NCBI GenBank assembly: GCA_033439765.1
Contig: JAULSN010000005.1
Coordinates: 2,123,001-2,187,000 of the forward strand
Direction of reading: 5' to 3'
Length of the DNA: 64,000 nt
DNA from: Lasiosphaeria ovina
Taxonomy: Eukaryota; Ascomycota; Sordariomycetes; Sordariales; Lasiosphaeriaceae
This document shows positions 1-10,522 of this stretch, piece by piece. The notes under the pieces are model-generated. The model searched no databases, was not told the DNA's origin, and saw nothing but the letters and a program-made list of their open reading frames with translations. Positions within the stretch are counted from its first letter, which is position 1, and each line of letters starts with the position of its first letter. A program made the position numbers and the translations under genes.

Positions 1-1703
1 CTCGATTACATTCGGTACAGTGGGTATTATTTCCGTAGGTAGGTCAAGGTACCTCAGCTCAGCTATGTCAGCACTAGGTAGGCAGCTACGGCTACACCAC
101 AGGCAGGATGATGAGCGAACATCAAATCAGACAATCCACGCCATCGATGGCATTGCGCAAGAGACAGCAGGCAGGCAGGCAGGCGGGCAGGCAGGTTAAG
201 CAGGCTGATGAGTTGAAAGTGGGAAGAGCGAGAAGAGAGATGGAGTGTGTCAGGCCCACTCTTCGAAAGAAGTGGAGTCCGTCCGCACTGTGTGCGGTGA
301 AGGCTGACTGGCCAGCAAACGCGAAACTCAAACCGCGAACAAAACCCAGCCTAAAAAGAGCCCGTCAGGCGATCAATCAACCATTTCGCAACTCGCACAC
401 ATCAGGCGTTCTATCATCGAAATCGCTCTTCAGCCCAGCAAAATCCCGACGCGCTGCTTTCTGAATTGATCTGCATCTGGGCTCTGGAGAGGTTTTGGGG
501 CGGGAGAGCCGTTTGCGTGTTTCTCTCCTTTTTTTTTCCCCCTCTGCTCAGAATCCAGGAACAGACAGACAGACAGAGAGAGAGAAACCCGATGACACAC
601 ATGCACATACACGCACGTCTGTGGCCGTGAGCCCGCGACAAAGTCTTTGATAAGATGATACTGTGCCGTACTGTACATGTACGTACACTACCACTACCTC
701 ACCTGCGCACACATATACTGTATTGTGTTATAGTCTCCGCCTCTCCTTCTCAGCCCGCCACCGCCCATCATGTGATTTTGTTAGCTCTACTGCTGACTGG
801 TGGCTGCTGACGTTTTCGCGCCAATTCTCTTTTCCGGTTTTTTTTTTTTTTTGCAGTTGTGTTGTAACTTCTCATATACGCAAGGTAGGCAGGGCAAAGT
901 ACCGGGTAATAATAGCGTCTATATAATCAACGGAAGCGGGAGGGTGGCATTCAACCCATGAATACTCCGAAACCTATCCACGTATGCAAAAAGACATGCG
1001 CAAGACGACGACGACCTCGTCAATCTGACAGAATCGTGAATTAAACCGCAGCATGCAAAAGAAAGCTTGGGGTTTCGGCGTCTTGTGCAAACGTAACCTT
1101 GCAAGTAAATAAATAAACTACATGTACTTGCACAATACAGATTGACATTCAAGCCAGTAAAATGTCGCGCGCACGTCTATTACTATCCGGTTTTTTTTCC
1201 GAGGGGGTGGTGGCGTTCCCCGGCTTCGTCGTGGGGGAGATCGAGTTTATCTCTCCTCGAAGTCCTTCGCGGTGGTGGGCGGGTAGAAACCGGCTCCGAG
1301 TGGCCAGATATAATATCTCAAGCACAGTCGCGCCACCCGGCTAGCGGGTGTCCCTTTTCTCCATTTCCTCTTTTTTTCGTGTGTGCGTCGTGAAACAAAT
1401 TTGTCTCGACGGCAGTGCAACATAACCGGCCAAGGTCTTCCCTGCAAGACAATCTATGTACTATACTGTACTTGTACTGCTGGTGCAATTGCTGCATTTG
1501 CTGCTCATTTGTGGGCTGCCTTGGTCCTTGTGGTTTTGTGTTTCTCCCTCTCTCTCTCCGCGGGGCAGGCGGGCGAATGGTGGTCGAGAGTTTTACGGGG
1601 TAGCGAATTGGCTGTGCGGGCACGCTGTCCTACCTTTGATGATGCTATCTTGAGATTACGGATATAACAGTACCCGGGTCGACTTGGGATGACGGCATGC
1701 CTC
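1..1703. other. Spacer at left edge, no gene recognised
   Basis: Several short open frames on both strands overlap one another and none resembles a known protein. The stretch holds low-complexity DNA: a GCAG/GGCA run near 165-195, an ACAG then AG run near 561-587, and poly-T tracts near 530 and 840. The right part is the 3' flank of the sen54 homologue. A gene truncated by the window edge cannot be excluded. Confidence 0.5.
165..195. repeat. GCAG/GGCA microsatellite
   Basis: Imperfect tetranucleotide array of the form (GCAG)n with one GGGC interruption, in noncoding DNA. Confidence 0.7.
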
Positions 1704-3191
1704 TTACCGCCTCCCCCTGCCACCTCCGCCACCTCTGCCACCTCTGCCGCCCGCGCCGCCCCTCCCGCCCCTTCCCCTTCCTCCGTACCCTCCGCCTCTC
1801 TTGCCTCCGCGGGTAACTCCCCTACCATCGAAACGATGGAACAAGAGCTCTTCGCCAAACGCGCCTTCAGCAAACCGCATGTAATTGATGATGCCATGGT
1901 CGACAACGGCTACCAGCACGTTTCTGTGCCCGTGCTTCAGTCGCGCGTAGAGCCGGCCCGGCCCAGCCCACTCAGGTTTCCCGGGTGCCGGCGGCGTGGC
2001 GTCAATCAGCGCCGTGATCTCCTCGAGGGACGGCACCGCAGATTCCTGCGCGTCGACCACGGCAAGGTAAAAGTCGGGCGGAGGGTGTCGGGTCTTGGTC
2101 CACTTCTGCGCCGACTTCCAGATGTGATAGTGGATGGCAAACGGCGCCTCCGTCTGCCACGGACTGGAAGGACCAGGTGAGGGTTTGTGCCGCGGGATCA
2201 CAGCCATTTGAGTATAGATTGGAACATAGGATCGGTAGAGACCCGGCTGGACCAGGGGCCCGTACGGCCTGTGGCCCGGCTCGCTGCGCGGCAGTAGTGA
2301 CGATAGCCACTCCCATGTGCTAGTTGGAGTCATTGCCGGTGCGGTAGATGGCGTCGGCTGTTTGTAGATGGGCGGTGCCCGGAGAACATTGTAGCCCGCC
2401 CGCTTGAGATTTGAGTAGACTTGGAATTTTTGTAGGCTGACTTTGCCTCGCTCACCATCGTTGCCGATGAGTAACGCGTAAGCGGCCTGGACACTGAGGG
2501 GCACACCCTTCTCGTACTCGTCGACTTCGTCTGCGACGTCCGGGCTCGGCGCGTCCGCGTCCTTCACGACAGGCTGCTGGACAGGAAATATGTCTTCCAG
2601 ACCCCGGGTAGGCCACCAGAGGTCCAGCGATCCCCGTTCGATGAGATAGAGAGCTTCTTCGGGCAGGAGCCAGTCCTTGCCCCTGCCCGGCTTGTCCTTG
2701 GGCTGTCCGGTTATGGCGCGGCCGAGGTTCATGCTCGAGACGGACGTGTTCTCGACAATGACGACACGGTCGCGCACATGGACGTTCGCCTTCTTCTCAG
2801 CAGGCTCCCTGCCGTCTTTGGGCTCTTCGTCGTCGTGCTCGTCCTCGGGCCAGTCGGTCCACCAGTCCGGAAAGTACCAGCCGCGGACCCAGTTCTGGGG
2901 GGTATGAACGCGCGTGTAGCTCAGCACGTCCTGCATGGCGGCGCGACTCTGCTCGAGGGCATTGTCCTGCGCGCGCGTGCCGTGTGACTCAAAGTCCTTC
3001 TCGCCCCGGCGGATGGTCTGGGCCGAGATGCCCGTGCCCTTGCGGAATAGCGATGCAAAGGCCACAAAGTCCTGCGTCTCCTCCTCGAGGGCATCGTCGG
3101 CCGTTAACCCGCCCTCGACGTCGCCAGCTTGTGCGCTCGCCGCTGCTGTTGCCGGCGCGGTGGTAGGGATGTCATCATCGTCGAGAGGCAT
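1704..3191 (-). CDS. sen54: tRNA-splicing endonuclease subunit Sen54
   Basis: Single-exon gene of 495 residues. Sen54 is a structural, non-catalytic subunit of the heterotetrameric endonuclease (Sen2/15/34/54) that cuts introns out of pre-tRNAs. The family signature is clear: a block around residues 180-260 reading LIERGSLDLWWP, then LSVQAAYALLIG and GKVSLQKFQVYSNLKRAGY. A second conserved block near the C-terminus contains INYMRFAEGAFGEELLFHRF. The start is the ATG at 3191 (MPLDDDD); the open frame extends five codons further only through a TTG. The N-terminus is Asp/Ala-rich. The protein ends in a tail of about 40 residues made almost only of Gly and Arg (RGG type), encoded by a GC-rich repetitive tract. 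The recognised core makes the assignment firm; a role for the tail in RNA binding is inference. Confidence 0.92.
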   Translation of the reverse strand: MPLDDDDIPTTAPATAAASAQAGDVEGGLTADDALEEETQDFVAFASLFRKGTGISAQTIRRGEKDFESHGTRAQDNALEQSRAAMQDVLSYTRVHTPQNWVRGWYFPDWWTDWPEDEHDDEEPKDGREPAEKKANVHVRDRVVIVENTSVSSMNLGRAITGQPKDKPGRGKDWLLPEEALYLIERGSLDLWWPTRGLEDIFPVQQPVVKDADAPSPDVADEVDEYEKGVPLSVQAAYALLIGNDGERGKVSLQKFQVYSNLKRAGYNVLRAPPIYKQPTPSTAPAMTPTSTWEWLSSLLPRSEPGHRPYGPLVQPGLYRSYVPIYTQMAVIPRHKPSPGPSSPWQTEAPFAIHYHIWKSAQKWTKTRHPPPDFYLAVVDAQESAVPSLEEITALIDATPPAPGKPEWAGPGRLYARLKHGHRNVLVAVVDHGIINYMRFAEGAFGEELLFHRFDGRGVTRGGKRGGGYGGRGRGGRGGAGGRGGRGGGGGRGRR

Positions 3192-4481
3192 TCTAGCGGC
3201 AGCCAAAGCGTCTCGAGGATGGCGGGATACAAGACAATAGTCACCTGCAGATAGTCGGAGAGTTTGTGGGATGATGGTGTTGTTGTTGTTGCTGCCTCTG
3301 TTCCTCGCGTCTATTTCCGAGGTAGTTATCCTCTTGTGCTGCTGTTGTTGTGTATTCTAAAGTGAACCTAGAAAATAGGTGGATATTAAAGTCGAGAGAG
3401 GTTAGAGTTCCCGTCAATATTTCTTCCTGGCCCGCAGGGAGCTAGACGCCCGGGCCACTGTGCGCACTCGATCCACTGTAGTCTGGCGTGGGTGGTTACC
3501 TAATTAAGGGAAAAGACGGAACCCTGACTAACTCCAACGAACTGACTCCACGACAATGGACTACGGGTCTACCGAACCAACATTCTTCATCTCGACAAAG
3601 CCAAAGGACTAAACAGTCGACGCCCTCGCTGCAGGGCGGCGTAGTGAGCCAAACTGAGTACCTGCTTCCAATTGGTTGTACGGATAAGACTATTCAGGTC
3701 TCCATAAAGTGCGAAGCTTGGCGTTCGACAAATATATGTTTATCAGAAGAGGGAGAGTTTGGATGCAATGGCATGAACAGTCATCCTCGGTAACTTGTTC
3801 GTGTGACAAGTGGTAGGTTCTGTGTTGCTGGATACTCGTGTAAAGTTGGGCTTTTAAGACCACGATGATGACGATGGGTCCCTCGCTCTTGCAGCATAAT
3901 GTGCATGGAGGACAAATAGTCGTCGTGTTGTTAGACTTTGCGGTTTGCCCTAAAAGGGTTTCACAAAAGGGAGCGGAAGATCTCCGAACTCTTTATGCTG
4001 AGTCTAGGATGCCTATCTTATTGCTTAGGTAGAACCTGTATTAGGAAATGATGCTGGCTAGTAAGTTGCTAACTGTGCTATAGTGAAAAGAAGACATCAC
4101 TACCTACCTACGACGGCCGGGCCCTCACGCAAGGAAGGCAGCATTGTAAGCCAAACTAATGTAGATTACAAGCAAAGAAACGGAAAAGGAAGTCATCGCG
4201 AGGACTGCGGAGCTGTAGAAAGAGGAAGTGGTCTGAAGTGGATCACGAAGGTCATCGTATCGAGACTTATCGAGGCCCACAGGCTGTGGGGACCATGCCC
4301 GAAAGCTCTTCATTTCTAAAAAGAAGGAAGTAATTCTTGGAGCGTATAATAAGGAATCTAAGAGGTATATCTCTTTATTTAGATATCCTTTAAAGGCCTT
4401 TCTAAACGACTCTATCTGGGTTAATTCCTGTTCTCCGAAAACAATAAACGAGAATAGCAGAAGGTTACAAAAAGTAAGCTT
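3192..4481. other. Spacer upstream of sen54
   Basis: The first ~200 bases are the 5' flank of sen54, with TTG-repeat character near 3270-3290. The rest shows only short, unrelated open frames and stretches of higher A+T near 4320-4420. No gene is supported. Confidence 0.5.
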
Positions 4482-4574
4482 GACAAGGACGAGATTCGGA
4501 CTCGCGCGGTTTCCCATTGCGGATGGAGTCATTAGACCCAAACACAACGCCTTAACCAACTCGGCCACCTTGTC
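4482..4574 (-). tRNA. Type II tRNA-like gene with 14-nt intron (Leu-like body, apparent UGG anticodon)
   Basis: Read on the minus strand, the acceptor strands GACAAGG and CCTTGTC pair perfectly over 7 bp. The D-arm (GCC..GGC) contains an A-box-like TGGCCGAGTTGG. The stem TTGTG pairs with CGCAA if a 14-nt intron sits after position 37, the canonical fungal site. A short variable arm (GG GAAA CC) follows, then a T-arm GCGAG/CTCGT. The base after the acceptor is A, as in eukaryotic tRNA-Leu, and a TTTTT pol III terminator lies 8 bases further on. Two oddities count against a normal gene: the loop reads TTTGGG, an apparent UGG (proline) anticodon on a long-arm body, and the T-loop is TCCGAAT where TTCGAAT is usual. 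It could be a tRNA-Leu pseudogene or variant. Confidence 0.6.
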
Positions 4575-5438
4575 TGGCAATCTTTGATAAAGTTAATACC
4601 CCAGTTCCACAACCTATGAGTCAGCTCAGCAATAGTACAAAATTTCAAACTATTAAATGCAGTAGGACCTGGGGAGATATGGAGATAGGGGTGAGCGGGT
4701 GATTAGAGAGCTTTCGGACCCTTTCTTCGTTCCGTACCGCATCTCCTATTATGACATAATACTGACACTTCAATGGTTTTACAAACCGGCCTTGGGTTTC
4801 GACTCAATTTACCAAGACTTTCGTCTTCATAACTAAGGTAGGTAGCCGGGGCGCTTGTCAAACCAGCTCCAGTATCCAGATCAAGATCACTAGGTAGCTT
4901 CAGCCGCGCAGTTTCCTTCCTTACAGTCGGGGAGCTTGTCGGACCTGTACTCTAAAATAACCCTCATCCTATTAATCGCCATTCTCTTTAGCTTCAGCGT
5001 CTATGTTACGTTGTACACCTACCGCTAGCGTTGCTGACTTACCCTTTCCCTTATCTTTATTAACTTACACATCATGCTCTATCCCGAATATGGCGAATAT
5101 GCCGAGAATCACACTGCCCGCCCCCCTTTTCTATCAAATAGTGCTACTCTGCATACTGCGAGTTTTTCCCAAGAATCTCATGTAACCAAGTCGCTTCAAA
5201 ACGGTGGACAACCCAATACAAATTGTTGCCCGTCTGCAGTATCCAAGAATATATTGAAGTCGTTTTCATTTCGTCGATAAACTCATTCCTTGAAACAAGG
5301 GAAGTAGCCCCAAGATATATACATTAACATTGACAGTTCCATAACTCCGTTCACACCCCGTATTACTAGTCCATAATCCGTTTTTTTCTATACAGCCAAA
5401 GAGCCTCATACCCTACAAAAGACCCCCAAGCGTTTCTT
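4575..5438. other. A+T-richer spacer between tRNA-like gene and ADH
   Basis: Short open frames only. The tract at 4950-5280 is pyrimidine- and A+T-rich and could be an old, mutated transposon remnant, but no recognisable protein or terminal repeat remains. The right end is the 3' flank of the alcohol dehydrogenase gene. Confidence 0.4.
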
Positions 5439-6634
5439 CTATTTGCTTGTGTCAACGACATACCGGCCCACGACCCTGTTTTCGTGCATCATGGTGTAGA
5501 TGTCCTGGAGCTGGCTCAGGCCAACTGTCTTGAACGGCGCCTTGATCATACCGCGGGCGTAAAAGTCGATCGCCTCCTGCGTGTCCTGGCGGTTGCCGAC
5601 GTAGCTGCCCTTAATCGTGATCATCCTCACGACCGTGTCGAATACGGGCGCCTTGAGGTAGGCCTTGGCGGGGAGACCGATGCAGACGACGGTGCCCCTG
5701 CTACGCACATACTCTGTTGCCTGCTGGAAAGGCTTCTCCGATACCGCCAACAAGAGCACGGCGTGCGGGCCGAGGCCTTCGGGCGTGGCCGCCTTCACCT
5801 CCTTGACCAAGTCTGAGGTGGAAAGGAAGTCGACATACGCAGCGGCGCCAAGCTCCTTGCAGGCGGCGCCTTTCTCGGCCCCGCCGTCAATTGCAACCGC
5901 GTTCAGGCCCATGGCCTTGGCGTATTGAATTGCCATGTTTCCCAGGCCTCCTCCAGCGCCGACGATGGCGACCCATTGTCCGGGGCGAGCCCCTGACTCC
6001 TTCAGGCCTTTGTAGACGGTGATGCCGGCGCACAGGACCGGGGCCACGGCCTCGAGATCCAAATCTTTGGGGAGGTGGGCAATGTGTGCTGCTTTGGCTA
6101 TGGCGTACTGCTGGAAGCTGCCGTCGACAGTGTAGCCAGAGAGAAGCGCGTGCGGGCAGAGGGGCTCGTCGGCCTGCATGCAGAAGCTACATGCCAGGCA
6201 GCTGCCATTCAGCCACTTGATACCGGCATGGTCGCCGAGCTCAACGTCCTTGACCAGCTCGCCCTTGGCTACCACCACTCCGGCACCCTCGTGGCCGCCG
6301 ACAAGTGGCATCTTGGTCTCCAGTGGCCAGTCGCCCATCATGGCGTGCAGGTCGGTGTGGCAGACTCCGCTGTACTTGACATTGATGAGTACCTCATCAG
6401 GTCCGGGCTTCTGAACGGGAATCTTCTTGTAGACAGCGGCTATGAAGATGGGTTAGCATCACGGCGCCATGACAAAGCCGGCCCCGAAATAGCCAATGTT
6501 GTCGTCTCGTAGCTCTTCTATGTCAGAGGGAAAGGGGATAGGGGTCTGGGTGAAGCAACGGGGTGGTACTTACGACCGCCAGACTTTTCGACGACCTGAG
6601 CCCATTGCTCGGTTGGGATGTCAAAGGTAGCCAT
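5439..6634 (-). CDS. adh1: Zinc-dependent alcohol dehydrogenase (ADH1-like)
   Basis: Two exons, 6574-6634 and 5439-6439, split by a 134-base intron (donor GTAAGT, acceptor CATAG) within a Pro codon; product 353 residues, the usual length of cytosolic fungal ADH. It interconverts alcohols (mainly ethanol) and aldehydes with NAD(H). Catalytic zinc ligands are visible: Cys47 in [10 protein letters not shown], and the His/Glu of GGHEGAG. The structural-zinc cysteines lie in [15 protein letters not shown]. The nucleotide-binding glycine motif [15 protein letters not shown] follows, and the C-terminus is GRYVVDTSK. The start [20 protein letters not shown] is the only ATG that gives the conserved N-terminus. 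There is no mitochondrial presequence, so a cytosolic role is inferred. Whether it works in ethanol formation or use cannot be told from sequence. Confidence 0.95.
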
Positions 6635-8830
6635 TCTGGATAACTTTGCGATTGTAATTGGAAGTTTCTTGAAGAAAGATAAGGGAAGAATTGATGCTCT
6701 TCTCATTTATGAAGTGGCCTGTTTGCTTTGAAGGAGGTGGGAGCTCGGGGTGGGAGCTCGGGGCAGGAGCGCCTCGAGGTGCTTTATATCCATCATCTTG
6801 GAATGTTGGAACAGTAGAACCTTGGAGAAGAGCATGAGCGATGGGCCGATGGAGTCGATTCCACGGGCGCGATCTGAAGCCCGTCATGTTGGTCACGGAC
6901 ACGCAGGAGATAGGTTGGGGGCAGCTAGCGAGTGGGGTGAGGATCAGCGGAAGACGCCTGCAGGGTACTTGGCACCCGCTTTGGATGCCAAAAAAACGTA
7001 TGATCGTAAAATCAAGGCAGGTTACCTACCTAGGTCGAAAGGAATCGGAAGGTGCGAGGGGTCTATTGCAATCATGATACCTCAAAACCAAAACCTGGTC
7101 TTCAGCCTTGGTCACCCCATCCAGATTGAGGTAAGCTACCTCTGCCATCGCACTTTCCGCAGCCTGCACCCGCGTCATTCGTCTCCGATTGGAGAGATGC
7201 CTCTGAGCCCCGTAGAGGGCCCGTCTTCCGCTTTTGGAGGACTGCGTGCCCAAGTTGCAGGTTCAGTGAATCCAGCTCGCAAAGGGAGTTTCAACAGACC
7301 GGTACTGTTTATCCTTGGGCAACAGCAATAGCACCGGCCGTAGCAACTTGGCATGTCTAGCTGGAATGGACCTCGGGCCTATAGACACTTGCCTGCAGCA
7401 GGAGAGGGGAAGTTTGGACGGCTTTCCTTGTTTTGTGCCCCGTAGGTCGGAGATACGGAACGGGCCATCTACAGGAACCAAATATCGGGTTGTGGATTCA
7501 GGTCATCCGATTGTCCGCATGTCATGACGACGGGTGTGTGGCATCGGGTCGATGGAGGGCGAGACCCCTACCGGGGTTCGGCGTCATGGCCTTCGAGAGC
7601 CGACTCAGGTTGTTGCTGCATTGGGAGTCTCTGTAGCGGCGAACTCCTAAATGTCTTTAAATCACATATCAATTTCGATAGCACGTCAGTAGTTGAGCGT
7701 TTTCATGCTATACAGATTGAGGTTTCAAGTATTTTGTCCTATACCATTAGTCCGGCCATTACACCTGTAACTACGAGTTTCAAACATAAGGTCTCTGGAG
7801 ACAAACTAGCCTCTTAGTTCTCTTTCTCTCTAGTTGTTAGAAGTGGCGTCGCCCCTCACCAAGCGCCTCTGAATATCCGCTGAACCGGCGTCTCTGGTGA
7901 AGTCGACGTAACTCTACCTAGGCAACCACGTTGCTTTCCTCCGGACCGGTTACAGCGTCTCTGAGCTAGTCTAAAACACCCCCCCAACCAACGACGAGGA
8001 CTGAGCCATGCTACGCAAAGTGGAATACACTAACTCAGGTGTCTAGGTAGGCATGGAAGTCAACTTGTGTGTAGGTTAGTAGTTTCGAGACCAGCAGAAA
8101 CCTGGAAAGCATCCATAGCCTCTGTCGGAGAGAAGGGCATCCATGCGTACCAGGTAGGTAGGCAGGATGCAAGCATGGCCGTTCGCGCAGAGCTATCAAA
8201 ACGCGGGGCTGAGCGGAGTTCGGGGTTGCCCGGTATTTATTTCCGCGTGCAACGAATCCGTTGGTTGCATGCAGGCTTTACAAGATATTCCCATGTTAGT
8301 TTGGTTCACGTTTACTTCAACCGCTCAGTAGGGTAGGTTCCAAAGTCTTATCTCAACAATCCCTAGGAAGTGTTTGCGCAAGCCCCAGCACGAATCTGAT
8401 GATCCTGGTCTTGAGCCGAAGTCGCTGTTGGATTGCCCGAGCCCGCCGACGGATTGCCCGAGCCCGCCGAGCCCGCCGAGCCCGCCGAGCCCAGACTCCA
8501 AGATCATGCCACCTCGGATCGGCCCGAGAGCGTCCGATTCGCAACCACAAGCTCCATGGATATGCCCGGCTTCAAACCTCAATTGCAATGGCCACCCATC
8601 TTCGCGGGTGCGGCCGAAGCTCAACCAACCTGTTACGAACATGTGTGCGATTGGGTTTGCGACATATGTACGAATGCACGTCTGGTTCGCGTTGAATATG
8701 ACCTTCGTCACCTGCATACAACAAAGACTTCGCCATGAACTTCGTTTCCCATTTCTTTTTGGTCTCGTATTGAAAAGAAGGCTGCCGCGCTCCTGTAAAA
8801 ATCGCTCTCGTTTTTTTACCAAAATATCGC
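6635..8830. other. Spacer between ADH and arp3
   Basis: Contains the ADH promoter side and the arp3 3' flank. A 193-codon open frame at 6750-7331 does not start with ATG and resembles nothing. A patch around 7640-7840 is A+T-richer. ACCTAGGT-type motifs occur near 7022, 7913, 8043 and 8150. A GC-rich tandem repeat lies at 8431-8491. No gene is supported. Confidence 0.5.
8431..8491. repeat. GC-rich tandem repeat
   Basis: Two 21-base units beginning GATTGCCCGAGCCCGCCGA, followed by further copies of the 9-base sub-unit GCCCGCCGA. It lies outside arp3 coding sequence, 340 bases past its stop. Confidence 0.8.
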
Positions 8831-10522
8831 CTATGATCCGCCAGGTCCTCCCAGGAGCGCAAATCTCCGCACAATGCCTGGGCCATACTCTTGGTACTGT
8901 CGGGGTTGTCAGCAGGAAACTTTCAAGGAGGCAAGGTAAAAAGAAGCTGCATACCTCTGCCTTAGTATGACAATACGATCGAAATTCAGGCGTCTGGCCA
9001 AGCAAGCTCCCTCCAAACCAAGGCCCATGCCGTTGTCGCTTGTGGGAGATGACTTGAACCTCGAGCCCTCCGCTCCTTGCTCCGCCACTCCGCACCTCGC
9101 TGGCGTGGATTCTGTCGTCAACCAACTTCTTAATGTCGCGCTGTAGTCTGCGGCCAAAGTCTTTGTACAGAGTGCTTCCGCCAGAGAGGACAATATTCTT
9201 GTAGAGCCCTCGGCGAACATCAATCGGAGACGACTGGATCACTCCGTCGACAACCACGGGCAACGGCGTCAGGAAGTCGGACGAATAGATCTCAGGGTTG
9301 AAAAAGATCTCAGGGGCCAAGAAGCGCTCGTAGCCGACGTCAACCGTGACTTGGCGACCGCCGGGCTGCGACACGACGTGCTTCAGGAAGCGGCTGCGGT
9401 CGCGATCAAAGCGAGCAAACTCCTTTACGATGTCGGGGCAAACGTAGCAGTACTCCTCTTTGATCTCCTGGGCCGTCTTGAGGGACGAATCGGGCTCGCC
9501 TCGGTCCCTGAGAAGCGACTGTACAAAGTACGTGATATCGCGGCCAGCGATGGGGATGGACTTGATAGAGGAGCCAATGACGTAGCCCTCGGCCACCGGG
9601 ATAACGTGCGTGACACCGTCACCCGAGTCGATGACAGTTCCCGTAAGCGATCTATCCTGCACCTTTGACGAAGTCCACGACGCAGCCAGCGCGAGCACGG
9701 CTTGGACGGCAATATAGAGCCCGGAGCAGTTGAACGACTCGAAGAAGATCTCGGCAGTGTTTTCTCGGTTCTCGGGCGGGTTCAGGGGCTAGTTGTCCGT
9801 GTTAGTGCCCAAGCTGGAGAATGGTTCGAAGGGGACTAACCGGTTCGGTAAGCAGAAAGCAGTGGTCTTCAGGCTCGACCCTTAGATATTTAAAAATTGA
9901 ATTCGACCAGAATCTCTCCATATGATCCTGGAACAAGAGGTCAGCCATGTCGCTCGACGCGCAAAAAGCGGCCCGACTCACCCAGTTCTCTATTTGGCCG
10001 TGTCGGATCGGATAGTGTAGCCCGTAGCCTGGATCGTTAGTGCCAGGACGCAACCAGCTGTTGGACACGACTTACCAGGACCTGAGGCCGCATTGATAGC
10101 TTCGTCGCCAATAAAGAAATCGAGGTCCTCGGTTCCGCGCTTCATTGACAAGTGGCCCGAAGGCCCCGCGCCTCCGGTGAGGAAAGACGGCTTGCTTCCG
10201 ACAGCGGGGCGTCCGGAGCCGGAACCGCCGCCTCCCCCAGCCGGGCCCTTGGTTGCGATTGCGGTCGGGAAGACGAAGGAAGGCGAGTCGTTGCCAGCGA
10301 AGCCTGCAAGAAACAGCAGTTAGACATGGAATCGAAATGCGCAGACATGCACTCTCTCTCAACATAGTTACATACCTAGCTTAGAGAACCCCGTGCCGCT
10401 GCGAGTGAATAGTCAGTTGAGGGCTCCCAAGGTCCAGCGACGAGGGCGGGGCCAGGGGTCGGCTGGGCATCAGCAGGGTGCACATACTTGTCCATGACAA
10501 CGGCTGGGGTTTGGTTGGCCAT
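8831..10522 (-). CDS. arp3: Actin-related protein 3 (Arp2/3 complex)
   Basis: Seven exons: 10488-10522, 10376-10398, 10076-10303, 9982-10028, 9841-9927, 8955-9788 and 8831-8896; product 439 residues. Arp3 is one of two actin-like subunits of the Arp2/3 complex, which nucleates branched actin filaments for endocytic patches. The reconstructed N-terminus contains the actin-fold phosphate loop motif [14 protein letters not shown]. Later landmarks are [14 protein letters not shown], the Arp3-specific HCFLLTEP and [14 protein letters not shown], and the C-terminal [21 protein letters not shown] followed by [13 protein letters not shown]. Every intron has a standard donor (GTATGT, GTAAGT, GTGAGT, GTTAGT, GTATGC) and keeps the frame. 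Exon 2 is only 23 bases. A run of Gly/Ser/Pro around residues 40-60 is a fungal insertion. The open frame that continues past 8955 is intron read-through, not protein. Confidence 0.96.

Noticed and set aside
6750..7331. 193-codon plus-strand frame upstream of ADH
   Set aside because: No ATG at its start, no recognisable motif, and it lies in promoter DNA.
8431..8491. Possible CRISPR-like or coding repeat
   Set aside because: Units are contiguous without spacers and lie outside any supported exon; it is a simple GC-rich tandem repeat.
8325..8830. Open frame continuing from arp3 toward lower coordinates
   Set aside because: Conserved C-terminal codons are recovered by splicing at 8954/8897 and end at 8831; the continuation is intron read-through in a different frame.
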